From: Pseudochelatococcus sp047501465
GTDB taxonomy: Bacteria; Pseudomonadota; Alphaproteobacteria; Rhizobiales; Beijerinckiaceae
Assembly (NCBI RefSeq): GCF_047501465.1
Contig: NZ_JAZDRL010000001.1
Coordinates: 1,488,001-1,552,000, forward strand
Length of the DNA: 64,000 nucleotides
Direction of reading: 5' to 3'
The notes under the pieces are model-generated. The model did no database searches. It was given only the letters and a program-made list of their open reading frames with translations, and was not told the DNA's origin. Shown here in pieces: positions 35,684 to 45,130 of this stretch (the first letter of the stretch is position 1; every line of letters begins with the position of its first letter). The position numbers were made by a program, and so were the translations under genes.

Positions 35684-35932
35684 AACGTGTTTGAACGAAA
35701 AATGTCACTGGAAACGCTGCCAACTTGTCGGATTGAAATATTGCCGACACTGTTGATCATTGCTGATGATAGCGTCGGAGTGTTGTTCTGTTGATGGCGA
35801 AGTGGTGGCAAATGGTGTTTAATATCGATATTTTCGGCAATGTCGCTAATGAATGATTAAGCGTTAGGGCGCATCTTTTTGAATCTTATAAACTCTTTTT
35901 CTTGGGCTTTTCTTTGAGGCTGGTTGGAAATC
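35684..35932. other. AT-rich gap before the DUF1499 gene
   Basis: About 250 bases with no supported gene. It contains scattered T-rich runs close to the DUF1499 start, likely promoter sequence. Confidence 0.35.
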
Positions 35933-36811
35933 ATGCGGCGTCTAATAGTTGAGGAACCTGTAAGCCGTGCGGCAATATGGGGGCGGAGGTTTGCGTGGTT
36001 CAGCCTGCCTGTGCTGATTTCTGGCATTGTGCTTGTGCGTGGGGGAAGTGGCGACCTCTCTCCAGGCTTTGCTGTGATTGGAGCTGCTTTCCTGCTGGCA
36101 TGTGTGGGGCTGATTTTTGCAGTGTCTGCGCTTGTACAGATTTGGCGCTATGGTCGTAAAGGGTTGGGGTATGCCATCAGCGGCATGCTGGTCGCGGGCC
36201 TTGTTATTGTATTTCCAGGGGCGCTTGGGCTGCGTCTGCTTGTGATGCCATATTATGCCGATCTCACAACAGATGCTGCTCATCCGCCCGCATTTTCACG
36301 CAGCACAGTTGCATTCGCTGCGCGTGGTGGAATGCTGCCGCAGCCGGCCAGCGAAAATATTTTGGCAGGCGTGACCTCGGGAAATATTTGGGAGCATCTG
36401 CCCAAAGTGCAGAAAATTTTGCAAACATTGCCGCTGCCTGAGACTGATAAAGCAACACTGCGCCAGAGACAGCGTCAGCTTCATCCAAATTTAGTATCGC
36501 TGAATACAGAAATGGAAGCAGACGCAGCATTTGCACGCGCACGTGTAGCGGCGGAAAAGGAGGGGTGGACAATTATTGAGGCAACACCGCCCAGTGGCCG
36601 TTTTGGAATTGGGCATCTGGATGCTGTGAAATTAACACGGGTGCTAAAACTGCCTATTGACGTGACAGTGCGTCTACGCCCCCATGCGGAAGGCACCACA
36701 ATCGATGTGCGAACCATTCCTCGATATCGGTTGTTCGATGTGGGCAGCGGACCGCGCAATATTGAACAGTATTTCGAATATTTCACTTCGGAAAATACGG
36801 TAGGAAAGTAA
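35933..36811 (+). CDS. DUF1499 family membrane protein
   Basis: Protein of 292 residues from ATG at 35933. Three hydrophobic segments occupy the first 110 residues (FAWFSLPVLISGIVLV, FLLACVGLIFAVSALVQ, AISGMLVAGLVIVFPGALG). A soluble domain ends with GRFGIGHLDAVKLTRVLKLPIDVTVRL and EGTTIDVRTIPRYRLFDVGSGPRNIEQYF, the DUF1499 signature. Function unknown; family members are small envelope-associated proteins. A long AT-rich hairpin ends the transcript. Confidence 0.8.
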   Translation: MRRLIVEEPVSRAAIWGRRFAWFSLPVLISGIVLVRGGSGDLSPGFAVIGAAFLLACVGLIFAVSALVQIWRYGRKGLGYAISGMLVAGLVIVFPGALGLRLLVMPYYADLTTDAAHPPAFSRSTVAFAARGGMLPQPASENILAGVTSGNIWEHLPKVQKILQTLPLPETDKATLRQRQRQLHPNLVSLNTEMEADAAFARARVAAEKEGWTIIEATPPSGRFGIGHLDAVKLTRVLKLPIDVTVRLRPHAEGTTIDVRTIPRYRLFDVGSGPRNIEQYFEYFTSENTVGK

Positions 36812-36815
36812 TAAG

Positions 36816-36857
36816 TTAGAGTATTTTTTAATCATGATTGATCAAAAAATACTCTAA
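36816..36857. terminator. AT-rich bidirectional hairpin between convergent genes
   Basis: Fourteen-base perfect arms TTAGAGTATTTTTT and AAAAAATACTCTAA with a 14-base loop, between the DUF1499 gene (plus) and the 118-residue gene (minus). Confidence 0.65.
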
Positions 36858-36884
36858 GCTTGTCTTGGTCGTCGCTAAGCTTGT

Positions 36885-37241
36885 TTATAAACGGAAGAGA
36901 TCGCGCGCTTCATCACTAATTCCGCGTCCAGCACTTTCAAACACGGTTGGTGGATTGAAGAAGTCTGAAACGCTACGCTTTAAGTCACGCCACATATTGC
37001 CCAAGCCTGGACCGATATCACGAATTGCAGTCCGCATTTCCTCCCCTGATGGGGTAATAGCGCTGAAGAACGATGTTATCTTGTCCCAAAGTCTGGACAC
37101 CAGATTGCAGAAACCCTGACCGGCATCTTTAAGGACGCGTACAGTTTTACCGCAAAAGCTTCCGATGCTATCTGTTACGGTTGCAAAAACACTTGATGGA
37201 GCTGCGCCACCCTGCACACCAGAAATTTCTGATCCTGCCAT
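36885..37241 (-). CDS. Orphan 118-residue protein with amphipathic helices
   Basis: I do not recognise this protein. Its start is convincing: GAGGGA six bases before ATG. It has no signal peptide and no long membrane helix. It is rich in Gly, Ser, Phe and Asp, with repeated amphipathic stretches such as CNLVSRLWDKITSFFSAI and MWRDLKRSVSDFFNPP, and two Cys near residues 30 and 45. It lies just downstream of an orphan TpsB on the same strand (about 230 bases) and ends at a shared terminator. Size and composition would fit a small secreted or toxin-like protein, but that is speculation. Confidence 0.6.
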   Translation of the reverse strand: MAGSEISGVQGGAAPSSVFATVTDSIGSFCGKTVRVLKDAGQGFCNLVSRLWDKITSFFSAITPSGEEMRTAIRDIGPGLGNMWRDLKRSVSDFFNPPTVFESAGRGISDEARDLFRL

Positions 37242-37474
37242 GATAAATCCCTCAATAAATATGAATAATATTTTACTTTGTTGCGCGGCAATAATGGTAA
37301 TTTACTAAAGCCACGTATAGATAATTAACGTGAAAAATGTCAAAATTGCGCCGATCGCGTGGCTATCTTAATTTATTTGCTGGTCGTGCTATTAAATGGC
37401 TGTGGCATTGTTTGGTAAGTGGAAAGAGGATGTTACGGCGTATCTTTCTAAAATCAGGATATAATTGCCATATA

Positions 37475-39352
37475 TTACAGCATCTTGGTGTTGATCGAGA
37501 AGTAAATCTCTGGCGCGTGCTGGAAACGTGGTGTTCCGCGCTCTATCGCACGATGAGCGAAGCTGAAATCTATCTTGGTGCGTCCATAATTCATACGAAC
37601 CCCACCCCCAAAGCTGGCGCGTGTCAAATCACGCTGGGTGGTGATGTTGCGACCTTGTCCAGCATCCACAAAGACATAGGGTTCGGTGGCGCGCAGCATA
37701 TCATTCAGGAACGGCCAGGCATTCTTGTCGGTTTCAGTCATCATTTTATCAACTGGTACTGTCGGTGCAAATTCTGTGCGCAAGAAAGCGCCTCGATCGA
37801 CCTTAGCCGCAGTGTTGTTAAAACCACGAATGGTTTCAAGTGATCCAAGCGAGAGCTGATCGCCTGAATAAAGCGCGCATTCACTCCATTGCGCTTTGGC
37901 TTCCATGCTGAGGGTGCCGAGATTGCGAAGGCGCTGCTTCAGTTTGGCCTTGCCGTCCAGCTTCCAGAATTGCGCATGAGGCTCTCTCATGCCGAGATTG
38001 GGCGCATCATGCGTGGCTCCCAGCATGGGCAGGCCCCTTGTTATGCCTGCGCCATAACTGATTTCACGGCCCTGAAGAAACTCCTGATCGGCAGCTGTTG
38101 TCATATAATGACTGCGTAAGAAGCCAAGTCGAGAAATCGTAATCTGTCGCGTTTCCAGCAAGTAAGAATTGATGTGACGGTCAACCTTACGCCAACCAAA
38201 CCCGCCTTCCAGCTTTGTATTATGGGTGCGTGCGCTTTCCAGCAAATAAGTGCCATATGCATTGGCATCTACGCTCAGGTAATGGTAATTGATGGTTGGT
38301 GCTCCAGCAGTGACGCTTTTGAAGTATTCACCCATCATCGAAATAGAGAAGCGCCTCCATGGTACGGAAAAATTGCCCTTGAACTCAGTATTATCCGGGC
38401 CATAGGCAAAAATCGTTCCCCATTTATCATTAACGCCAATCAAGTTATCTTTTGTAGATTCAAGCCGTAGGCGCTTGTCAATCGTATTCCCACGGTTATT
38501 GAGAGCCACGCCGTTAACCTCATAACCTGCAGTTAGCGTAAAGCTGTCGCGCCGATCGTTGGTCAGGATGACTTGTGACATGGCGGGGGTTTCGCCGGGA
38601 ATAATCTTATAAGTGGTGTTGTTGGAAGGCAGGCTTTTAAACACATCCACGCCTCGCTGAATTTCATCGCTATTCAGTGCTTCGCCCGCTTTAATGCCGG
38701 TGGCCGTCCATGGTTTGAGGGTGGGCCATTTCCTCCCATCGAGCATCTGAAAACGATCAAGCGGATGATCTATTGTATGAAGCAGGTCCGAGATTGCATT
38801 AACGAACCCCCAAGGACCGTCAGCTTCATGGATGGGCTTCGATGCTTTTGAAATGCGAGCCGGAAAATCATACCCCGCGTCGCGCTCGTTTTCTTGGTAA
38901 ATGATCTTTTCTATGTGTCCTGTAACGACATGAATATCGAGCCGCGTGGATTTATGTATCTCTTGAGTGGACAAATGGGCCTTTGTGGTAACAAAGCCTG
39001 CATCACTATGTATGTCACTGATTGCATTGGCCAATGCATATGCAGCATCGCTGCTCAGACAATGATACGCCATCGGTTGGATCTTGGCGCGAACAGTTTC
39101 TTTGTCTACTAACGATAAACCTTGAATTCGAATTTCGTGTACGTGAAAGCAGGCAGCCTGCGTCAGTTGATCGTTTGATGAGGGGCTCTCATGCGTTGGT
39201 ATGGTTAGCGTTACCGGTGCAGGGCTGGCTTTTTGCGCAAAAATGCTCCGGGCGCTGACCTGTGGAGCGGAAGCTGTAATCCAGGCAAGAGCGGCAATTG
39301 TCGCCATGAATAGTCGCTTTTGATGCGAGGTGATCAAATATTTCTTTGCCAT
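37475..39352 (-). CDS. Two-partner secretion outer-membrane transporter (TpsB/ShlB-like)
   Basis: Outer-membrane beta-barrel of 625 residues that would export a TpsA-type protein. The signal peptide is MAKKYLITSHQKRLFMATIAALAWITASA. A POTRA-type region follows (FHVHEIRIQGLSLVDKETV, then GFVTTKAHL and LDIHVVTGHIEKI). A barrel of about 350 residues contains GSLETIRGFNNTA, the conserved VRG(Y/F) motif of loop 6, and ends FSINTKML. It is slightly longer than typical. No TpsA gene with its haemagglutination domain is present nearby, so the partner is missing or elsewhere. The ribosome site is weak, and the upstream region is very AT-rich. Confidence 0.85.
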   Translation of the reverse strand: MAKKYLITSHQKRLFMATIAALAWITASAPQVSARSIFAQKASPAPVTLTIPTHESPSSNDQLTQAACFHVHEIRIQGLSLVDKETVRAKIQPMAYHCLSSDAAYALANAISDIHSDAGFVTTKAHLSTQEIHKSTRLDIHVVTGHIEKIIYQENERDAGYDFPARISKASKPIHEADGPWGFVNAISDLLHTIDHPLDRFQMLDGRKWPTLKPWTATGIKAGEALNSDEIQRGVDVFKSLPSNNTTYKIIPGETPAMSQVILTNDRRDSFTLTAGYEVNGVALNNRGNTIDKRLRLESTKDNLIGVNDKWGTIFAYGPDNTEFKGNFSVPWRRFSISMMGEYFKSVTAGAPTINYHYLSVDANAYGTYLLESARTHNTKLEGGFGWRKVDRHINSYLLETRQITISRLGFLRSHYMTTAADQEFLQGREISYGAGITRGLPMLGATHDAPNLGMREPHAQFWKLDGKAKLKQRLRNLGTLSMEAKAQWSECALYSGDQLSLGSLETIRGFNNTAAKVDRGAFLRTEFAPTVPVDKMMTETDKNAWPFLNDMLRATEPYVFVDAGQGRNITTQRDLTRASFGGGVRMNYGRTKIDFSFAHRAIERGTPRFQHAPEIYFSINTKML

Positions 39353-39587
39353 TATATAATATACGAAATCAAAATTTGCATCGAGTTGCCATTATATGCA
39401 TGCATCATTCATGAGTAGGCGGCGGATAATGCTTTGGGTGATTTTAACGTTGCGTAATTTGCCAGAGGTTAACCATATTAGCAAACCAGAATGAGCCTGT
39501 TTATTAAGTTATACAAATGATTATCTCAAATTCCCCAAACGCGGCTAAGGTATAAAAAGCAAGAAGAGCAAAAATTATCAGAGCCGA

Positions 39588-40490
39588 TTAGAGGGGCCTG
39601 AATTGAGCGCGCAAATGGGGTGGTTCGTTCGTTGTGATTTTGCCGTCTGCTAATAAATTTTCGATGTGTGCAAAGACAGATAGCGCAGCGCCGCCCCATA
39701 ATGCCGGAGGAAGACCAGTATAAAGTTTTTGAACAATGGTCTCGATATGCACATCGCCTGCTTCAATGCGTGCCAAGATGGCCGCCTCACGTTGACGGCG
39801 ATGGTGAAGTAATGCGCGTACAAAGCGGCGCGGCTCCCGTACGGGGCCTCCGTGTCCGGGCCAATATATGCGATCATCCCGCTCACGCAGCTTTTCTAGC
39901 GCGCTCATATAGGAAGCCATAGAACCATCTGGCGGAGCTACCAATGTCGTTGACCACGCCATTACATGGTCTCCAGAGAATACGGCTCCCGTTTCCCTCA
40001 GCTCGAAAGCAAGATGATTGGCCGTGTGGCCGGGTGTGGCGATGGCCATCAGTGTCCAGTTGTCGCAAGCAATAGTATCGCCATCAGCCAATACGAGATC
40101 TGGGGCATATGCGAGATCCGCCGCTGCTTCAGCACGCTCCAAGGCGTTGGGAGCTCGCGAGGCAAAATGGGGAGCGCAGCCAACAATTTGCGCCCCAGTG
40201 GCTGCCTGAAGAGCTGCAATGCCTGCTGTATGATCGATGTGCGTATGGGTTGCGACAATGTGCGTTATCCGCTCGCCGGCTGTTGCCGCAAGCAGCGCCG
40301 CAAGATGCGCGGGATCATTAGGGCCGGGATCGATGATTGCGACCGAGCCGCTGCCTACAATATATGTGCAGGTGCCAGTATAAGTGAAAGCACTTGGATT
40401 GGGAGCTACAATCCGGCGAATGAGTGGCTCCACAGGTGTAACCTGGCCTGCAATTGCGCTGCTATCCTGCGTAAAGGGGACTTCCGACAT
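39588..40490 (-). CDS. Metallo-beta-lactamase-fold hydrolase
   Basis: Protein of 300 residues from MSEVPFTQDS; the frame extends 32 codons upstream without a convincing start. The metal motif THTHIDHTAG is intact and followed by later ligands GHTANHLAF and FSGDHVMAW. The C-terminal part has WPGHGGPVREPRRFVRALLHHRRQRE, which is typical of LACTB2-like hydrolases with a helical C-terminal domain. Substrate unknown; relatives act on RNA or thioesters. AAGGA lies upstream. Confidence 0.87.
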   Translation of the reverse strand: MSEVPFTQDSSAIAGQVTPVEPLIRRIVAPNPSAFTYTGTCTYIVGSGSVAIIDPGPNDPAHLAALLAATAGERITHIVATHTHIDHTAGIAALQAATGAQIVGCAPHFASRAPNALERAEAAADLAYAPDLVLADGDTIACDNWTLMAIATPGHTANHLAFELRETGAVFSGDHVMAWSTTLVAPPDGSMASYMSALEKLRERDDRIYWPGHGGPVREPRRFVRALLHHRRQREAAILARIEAGDVHIETIVQKLYTGLPPALWGGAALSVFAHIENLLADGKITTNEPPHLRAQFRPL

Positions 40491-41021
40491 TCGTTTGCAA
40501 TTCCTTATGCAACGAATGATTGTATTTTGCTGATAGGGCAAAAGAGGATCATGTTGCAGCTCGTTCTTTGTAGGGCTCCGCTTCATCTTGAGCCCTGTAA
40601 TGCCTCAGCTGCAGAAGAATCACTTGATGATCAGTCTGATTTTCCAAAGCTTGAGAGGGCAGGATAATGCATTGCTCCGTAATCGTCTCGCATTTCTGTC
40701 GGTGAAGGGCACACTTTCGCGCTCGATAATTTAAGTATGTATTTCAGAATGTTATCTTCGCATTTCATGCGATAAAGGGGCTCTGTATAATTTTTTCACA
40801 ACTGAAGAGACCTTAATTGCAACCATAAGTTGCATATACTCTATGATCGTGTATATTGCATCACGACGAAAATGGCGCTTCTCGAGTTCTATCGCCTTAA
40901 GAAACTGCTTCAAGCAGAATGTCACTAAGACAAGTAACGAAGAAACGCTACGTCATATCGATCAGCTGGTAGGGGGAGGATACTCTAGTTATGCTGATTT
41001 CAAAAGAAGAATCGAAAAAAG
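40491..41021. promoter_or_regulatory. Gap of 530 bases before the AraC gene, with inverted repeat
   Basis: A 62-residue frame at 40843-41031 overlaps the AraC start and has no ribosome site, so I leave it out. TTGCA occurs at 40817, 40830 and 40856. TGCATATAC (40831-40839) and GTATATTGCA (40851-40860) form an inverted repeat with one base difference, about 180 bases before the AraC start. It could be an AraC-type operator. Confidence 0.4.
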
Positions 41022-42353
41022 ATGGATATGAACATGAGTCTGACTGCAAGCGAGAGATTGGAATATATCTACGATAATAATGGCAAGATTTTGCTGTTGA
41101 ATAATAATGAGCGTATTCGCTGGGATGGATCGCTCGTTATGCGTTGCGCTGATCCAGTAAACTTCAATAGGGTATGTGGACCACTGGTTTCCGCAATGGC
41201 CAATCCCGATGATAGTGTGTTCAGTGCAGAAGTAGGTATTTCATCCGACCTTCTTTCTGTCTCTGCTACCTTCGCACGCCAGGTTCGACATGGGGCTAGT
41301 CCGCAGGATTTGCGTCATCCAGCGATCGTTTTGATCCTGCTGCGTAAGGGGGAGGCCTTACTTCGAGTAGGCGGAACAGTGGTACCGCTGGATGTTGCCA
41401 TGGTTAGTTCGGATGTGGATTTCACTATACGTGCAACCGAGCCGGGCGGCACGTGTACAGTGAGCTACATTATGCTCATGGGAGCGCCGGATCTTGTGGC
41501 GCGCATGCCCCGCCCATTGATCGTGCCAAAAACCACACGCAATATGGCGCCCGATAATGCTAGCCCAGATAATGCGCCTTATGGTCGCCAGGCTTTGCGT
41601 GAATTTGGTGAGCGTACGGCTGATTGGGTATCAGAAAATCATTATTTGAGCGAATATGAAGTATTTCGCTTTTCCGAGCTGTTTAAGAGACTTCTCCGTG
41701 AACATTTTGACCATGGTGAATGGATTGATCAGGGGGCAGGCGTTGGATGCGAGATCGGCATGACCACAGGTAATGGTCGCGATATCATTTCCATGGTGCA
41801 GCGCTATCTGCGCCAGAATTCCAGCGATGCCGACGTAACGCCTGGACGCATTGCACGCCATTGTGCTGTGTCGGTAAGAAAGCTCTACAATGCATTTGCG
41901 ATGGCTGATATGTCACTTCGCGCAACAGTATTGAGCTATCGTCTGGAAGAAGCACGCCGCCAATTAAATGGGCGTATGGTGAAAAAGGTCACCTCAATTG
42001 CTTACGATGCCGGGTTTAGAGACGTTTCAACATTTTATCGCAATTTTCGTCGTGAGTTTGGCTACTCTCCGCGCAATAATGTGGTCAATGATCTACAACA
42101 GGAGTCTGCGTTGCAGGAAAGGGATAAGCCTGATGCTGACTCTCACTGCGTAAATGCCGGCTCGGCTCATGCAATGCCATTTACGAGCGTTATGCCTAAT
42201 AATAGTCAAGCAGGTGGCATGCAGATAGGCGGTATACAAGAGAATGCCGGTGAAGGTGTTCTGCTACCGCGGGATACCCTCTTCCGGAATCATGCATCAC
42301 GGCCTGCAAATTTTCGCCCTCATGCGCCCAATAGATTGCGCGCGCCTTCATAA
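41022..42353 (+). CDS. AraC-family transcriptional regulator
   Basis: Protein of 443 residues; ATGs at 41022, 41028 and 41034 are all possible starts. The N-terminal half has an AraC-binding-like sensory domain. The DNA-binding domain is at about 255-365, with two HTH units: ARHCAVSVRKLYNAFAMADMSLRATVLSYRL, then VTSIAYDAGFRDVSTFYRNFRREFGYSPRNN, the classic AraC C-terminal signature. A poorly ordered tail of about 75 residues follows, which is unusual. Effector and targets are unknown; it sits alone at the edge of the accessory region. Confidence 0.88.
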   Translation: MDMNMSLTASERLEYIYDNNGKILLLNNNERIRWDGSLVMRCADPVNFNRVCGPLVSAMANPDDSVFSAEVGISSDLLSVSATFARQVRHGASPQDLRHPAIVLILLRKGEALLRVGGTVVPLDVAMVSSDVDFTIRATEPGGTCTVSYIMLMGAPDLVARMPRPLIVPKTTRNMAPDNASPDNAPYGRQALREFGERTADWVSENHYLSEYEVFRFSELFKRLLREHFDHGEWIDQGAGVGCEIGMTTGNGRDIISMVQRYLRQNSSDADVTPGRIARHCAVSVRKLYNAFAMADMSLRATVLSYRLEEARRQLNGRMVKKVTSIAYDAGFRDVSTFYRNFRREFGYSPRNNVVNDLQQESALQERDKPDADSHCVNAGSAHAMPFTSVMPNNSQAGGMQIGGIQENAGEGVLLPRDTLFRNHASRPANFRPHAPNRLRAPS

Positions 42354-42354
42354 T

Positions 42355-42377
42355 AAGAGGGGGCAACTCCCCCTCTT
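42355..42377. terminator. Bidirectional terminator between AraC gene and P-type ATPase gene
   Basis: Nine-base arms AAGAGGGGG and CCCCCTCTT with loop CAACT, immediately after the AraC stop and 18 bases before the ATPase stop. Short T-rich sequence follows on both strands. Confidence 0.85.
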
Positions 42378-42394
42378 TAATGATGCCAAGGCAG

Positions 42395-45130
42395 CTAAGT
42401 CATTCCGAATAGTTTAAAACGGCGAAAGAGTGTTTTTTCAATTTCAAGCACGACCATGATGATGAACCCTATCAAGACCATCAAAAGGCCATCCTCCCAC
42501 GTGATGGGACGTGAATCGAAGGCTGCTTGCATAAATGGTGCGTAAGTAAAGAGGATCTGCCCCGCAATGACGGCGGCAATTGCTATAAGCACTGCCGGTG
42601 TGCCTAATGCACCTCGTAACGTAAATGAAGGCACGTTGAGATAGCGGACATTAAATAGATAAAAAGCTTCCATCACGACTAATGTATTAACACACAATGT
42701 CCGCGCCAAAGCAAGTTCATCACCGCGCGACAGACTATAGAAAAAGATCCCCATCAAAGCGATCAGAAACAGCACAGAGACGAAAAACACGCGCCACAGC
42801 ATGAATGGCGATAGTAATGATGCTTGAGCATCCCGCGGTTGACGCTTCATCACACCCGGCTCAGCTGCCTCGAATGCCAGAACCAGTCCCAGGGTAGCCG
42901 TTGTAATGAGGTTGACCCACAGAATTTGAGTGGGCGTCAGAGGCATTGTAAAGCCAACCAAAATGGCAAAAACAACCGCTAATAGTTCGCCCCCATTGGT
43001 AGGTAAGGTCCATGCGATCATTTTGCGGATATTATCATAGACGGTGCGCCCCTCGCTGATTGCGGCAACAATAGATGCAAAATTGTCATCAAGAAGCACA
43101 ACCTGTGAAGCTTCTTTGGCAGCCTCAGTGCCTTTGCGGCCCATGGCGATGCCAACATCCGCTTGTCTTAATGCGGGCGCATCATTCACGCCATCGCCTG
43201 TCATGGCGACAACCGCGCCTGTAGATTGCAAGGCTTTGACAATACGCAGTTTATGCTCAGGACTTGTGCGGGCAAAAACATCCGTACGGGCAGCTAGTTC
43301 AGGCAAGTCTTCGTCTGATGCTTTGTCGACATCTGCGCCTGTCGCTGCAACCGGCTCTTGAGCAATGCCCAGTTGTTGAGCGATAGCGGTGGCAGTGACT
43401 GCATGATCGCCGGTGATCATTTTGACGGTGATGCCGGCTGCATGACATTCGCGGATAGCTGCAATGGCTTCGTCACGGGGCGGGTCTATGAAACCTGTAA
43501 TGCCTAAAAACACCATATCATCGCGCAAATCATCAAAGCTGAGACGCGTGGTTAATGCTGACAAGGCGCGTATTGCATACCCAAGTACACGCTCGCCCTC
43601 GGCTGCTGCCTTTGCAATTTCCCCATGCCAGAAATCGTGATCAATAGCTGCGGGGCCATTAAGGGTGAAAGAGCTGGAGCACATTTCCAGAAGGCGTTCT
43701 GGTGCTCCTTTAACAAAAATAATACCACTGCCGTCCGGGGCGTGGTGTAATGTCGCCATAAAACGATGGGCTGCATCGAAGGGGATTTCATCGCGGCGGG
43801 CCCATAAGGTACGCACTTCGGATGGATCGACATTCGCTTTTTGCGCTAACGTGAGCAGTGCTCCTTCCATCGGGTCACCATCTACCAGCCACTGTCCCTC
43901 GCGCAAATGCAGGTGAGCATCGTTACATAGCGTTGCTGCACGGATGAGTTGGACGGCTGGTATGGTGTCGTCTGTTAGATCGGGGAGTGCGCCTGCATGT
44001 GTTGTAATGTCGCCTTTAGGGGCATATCCAGCGCCGCTTACCTGTAAGATTTCATTGGCGGTGACGAGGCGGCATGCGGTCATTTCATTGCGGGTGAGGG
44101 TGCCTGTCTTGTCAGAGCAGATAACCGATGTCGCACCTAAGGTTTCAACTGCGGGTAGCCGTCGTATCACCGCATTTCGCACGGCCATGCGACGCACACC
44201 GATGGCCAGGGTGATGGTTATGACAGCGGGAAGCCCCTCCGGGACAACCCCTACCGCGAGTGCAACCACTGCGATCAACGCCTCAGCCCAGCCGTAATCA
44301 CGTATATGTACCGCAAAGAAAAAGAGTGCTACCGCGCATATAAGCGCAAGCATTGTAAAGCGCCGGGCAAAGCTGTTTATCTGGCGCAGTAAAGGCGTAG
44401 ACATCGGTTCAACATTGGAGAGCAACGTGGAGATGTGCCCTATCTCGGTTGCGCTGCCTGTTGCGACAACGATGCCGGTGCCTTGCCCCGCTGCAGCCAT
44501 AGTGCCGGAAAAAGCAATGCAGAGACGATCGCCAAGTGAAGCATCTGCATCAGTTGGAGCATCGTGCTTTTCTGCAGCGACCGATTCCCCTGTCAGAATA
44601 GCTTCATCGATCAGCAGGTTTCGCGTACGTGTGAGGCGTAAATCAGCCGGAACACGGTCTCCCGCTTCAAGTAAAACAATATCGCCTGGTACGAGATCTT
44701 CGGCGGGTATGGTGGTGTGTATGCCTGCGCGTATAACATGAGCGAGGGGTGAGATCATACTGCGGATTGCACTAAGTGCTGCCTCCGCCTTGCCTTCCTG
44801 CACAAAACCTACAATGGCATTCACAATGACCACTGCCAGAATAACCATTGCATCAATTATATGGCCCAGAAGGCTCGCAGCCAGAGCGCCAGACAGCAGC
44901 ACGTAAATCAAAACGTTATGAAACTGTGCAATAAACCGCAATACTGGATGGCGTTTAGGGGGCTTGGGAAGTTCGTTGGCACCATAGAGAGCGTGTCGTC
45001 TCTTGGCTTCGTTGCTATCCAGGCCGTTGTTGTTAGTCGCCAATATTTCGAGCACTGCATCAACCGGTAAAGCGTGCCACAATGGAGCGGAATCCTGATC
45101 AGTCGTTTTGATTGCTGGAGTATTGGGCAT
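42395..45130 (-). CDS. P2-type cation-transporting ATPase (PacL-like)
   Basis: Ion pump of 911 residues. It has an N-terminal cation ATPase domain, A-domain motif LTGES, phosphorylation site DKTGTLT, nucleotide-binding KGAPERLLEM, hinge GDGVNDAPALRQADVGIAMG and about ten membrane segments. Helix 4 has VVPEGLPAVI, as in calcium pumps. Helix 6 reads NLITTATLGLVLAFEAAEP, where calcium pumps have NLVTDG with a ligand Asp, so that Asp is missing and the transported ion is uncertain (Ca, Mn, Na or Mg). AGAGGTCTT precedes the ATG. Single gene. Confidence 0.9.
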   Translation of the reverse strand: MPNTPAIKTTDQDSAPLWHALPVDAVLEILATNNNGLDSNEAKRRHALYGANELPKPPKRHPVLRFIAQFHNVLIYVLLSGALAASLLGHIIDAMVILAVVIVNAIVGFVQEGKAEAALSAIRSMISPLAHVIRAGIHTTIPAEDLVPGDIVLLEAGDRVPADLRLTRTRNLLIDEAILTGESVAAEKHDAPTDADASLGDRLCIAFSGTMAAAGQGTGIVVATGSATEIGHISTLLSNVEPMSTPLLRQINSFARRFTMLALICAVALFFFAVHIRDYGWAEALIAVVALAVGVVPEGLPAVITITLAIGVRRMAVRNAVIRRLPAVETLGATSVICSDKTGTLTRNEMTACRLVTANEILQVSGAGYAPKGDITTHAGALPDLTDDTIPAVQLIRAATLCNDAHLHLREGQWLVDGDPMEGALLTLAQKANVDPSEVRTLWARRDEIPFDAAHRFMATLHHAPDGSGIIFVKGAPERLLEMCSSSFTLNGPAAIDHDFWHGEIAKAAAEGERVLGYAIRALSALTTRLSFDDLRDDMVFLGITGFIDPPRDEAIAAIRECHAAGITVKMITGDHAVTATAIAQQLGIAQEPVAATGADVDKASDEDLPELAARTDVFARTSPEHKLRIVKALQSTGAVVAMTGDGVNDAPALRQADVGIAMGRKGTEAAKEASQVVLLDDNFASIVAAISEGRTVYDNIRKMIAWTLPTNGGELLAVVFAILVGFTMPLTPTQILWVNLITTATLGLVLAFEAAEPGVMKRQPRDAQASLLSPFMLWRVFFVSVLFLIALMGIFFYSLSRGDELALARTLCVNTLVVMEAFYLFNVRYLNVPSFTLRGALGTPAVLIAIAAVIAGQILFTYAPFMQAAFDSRPITWEDGLLMVLIGFIIMVVLEIEKTLFRRFKLFGMT

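Noticed and set aside
37337..37843. 168-residue plus-strand frame
   Set aside because: Mostly antisense to the clear TpsB barrel; no family features.
40843..41031. 62-residue frame overlapping the AraC start
   Set aside because: No ribosome site, no recognisable domain and overlap with a better gene.
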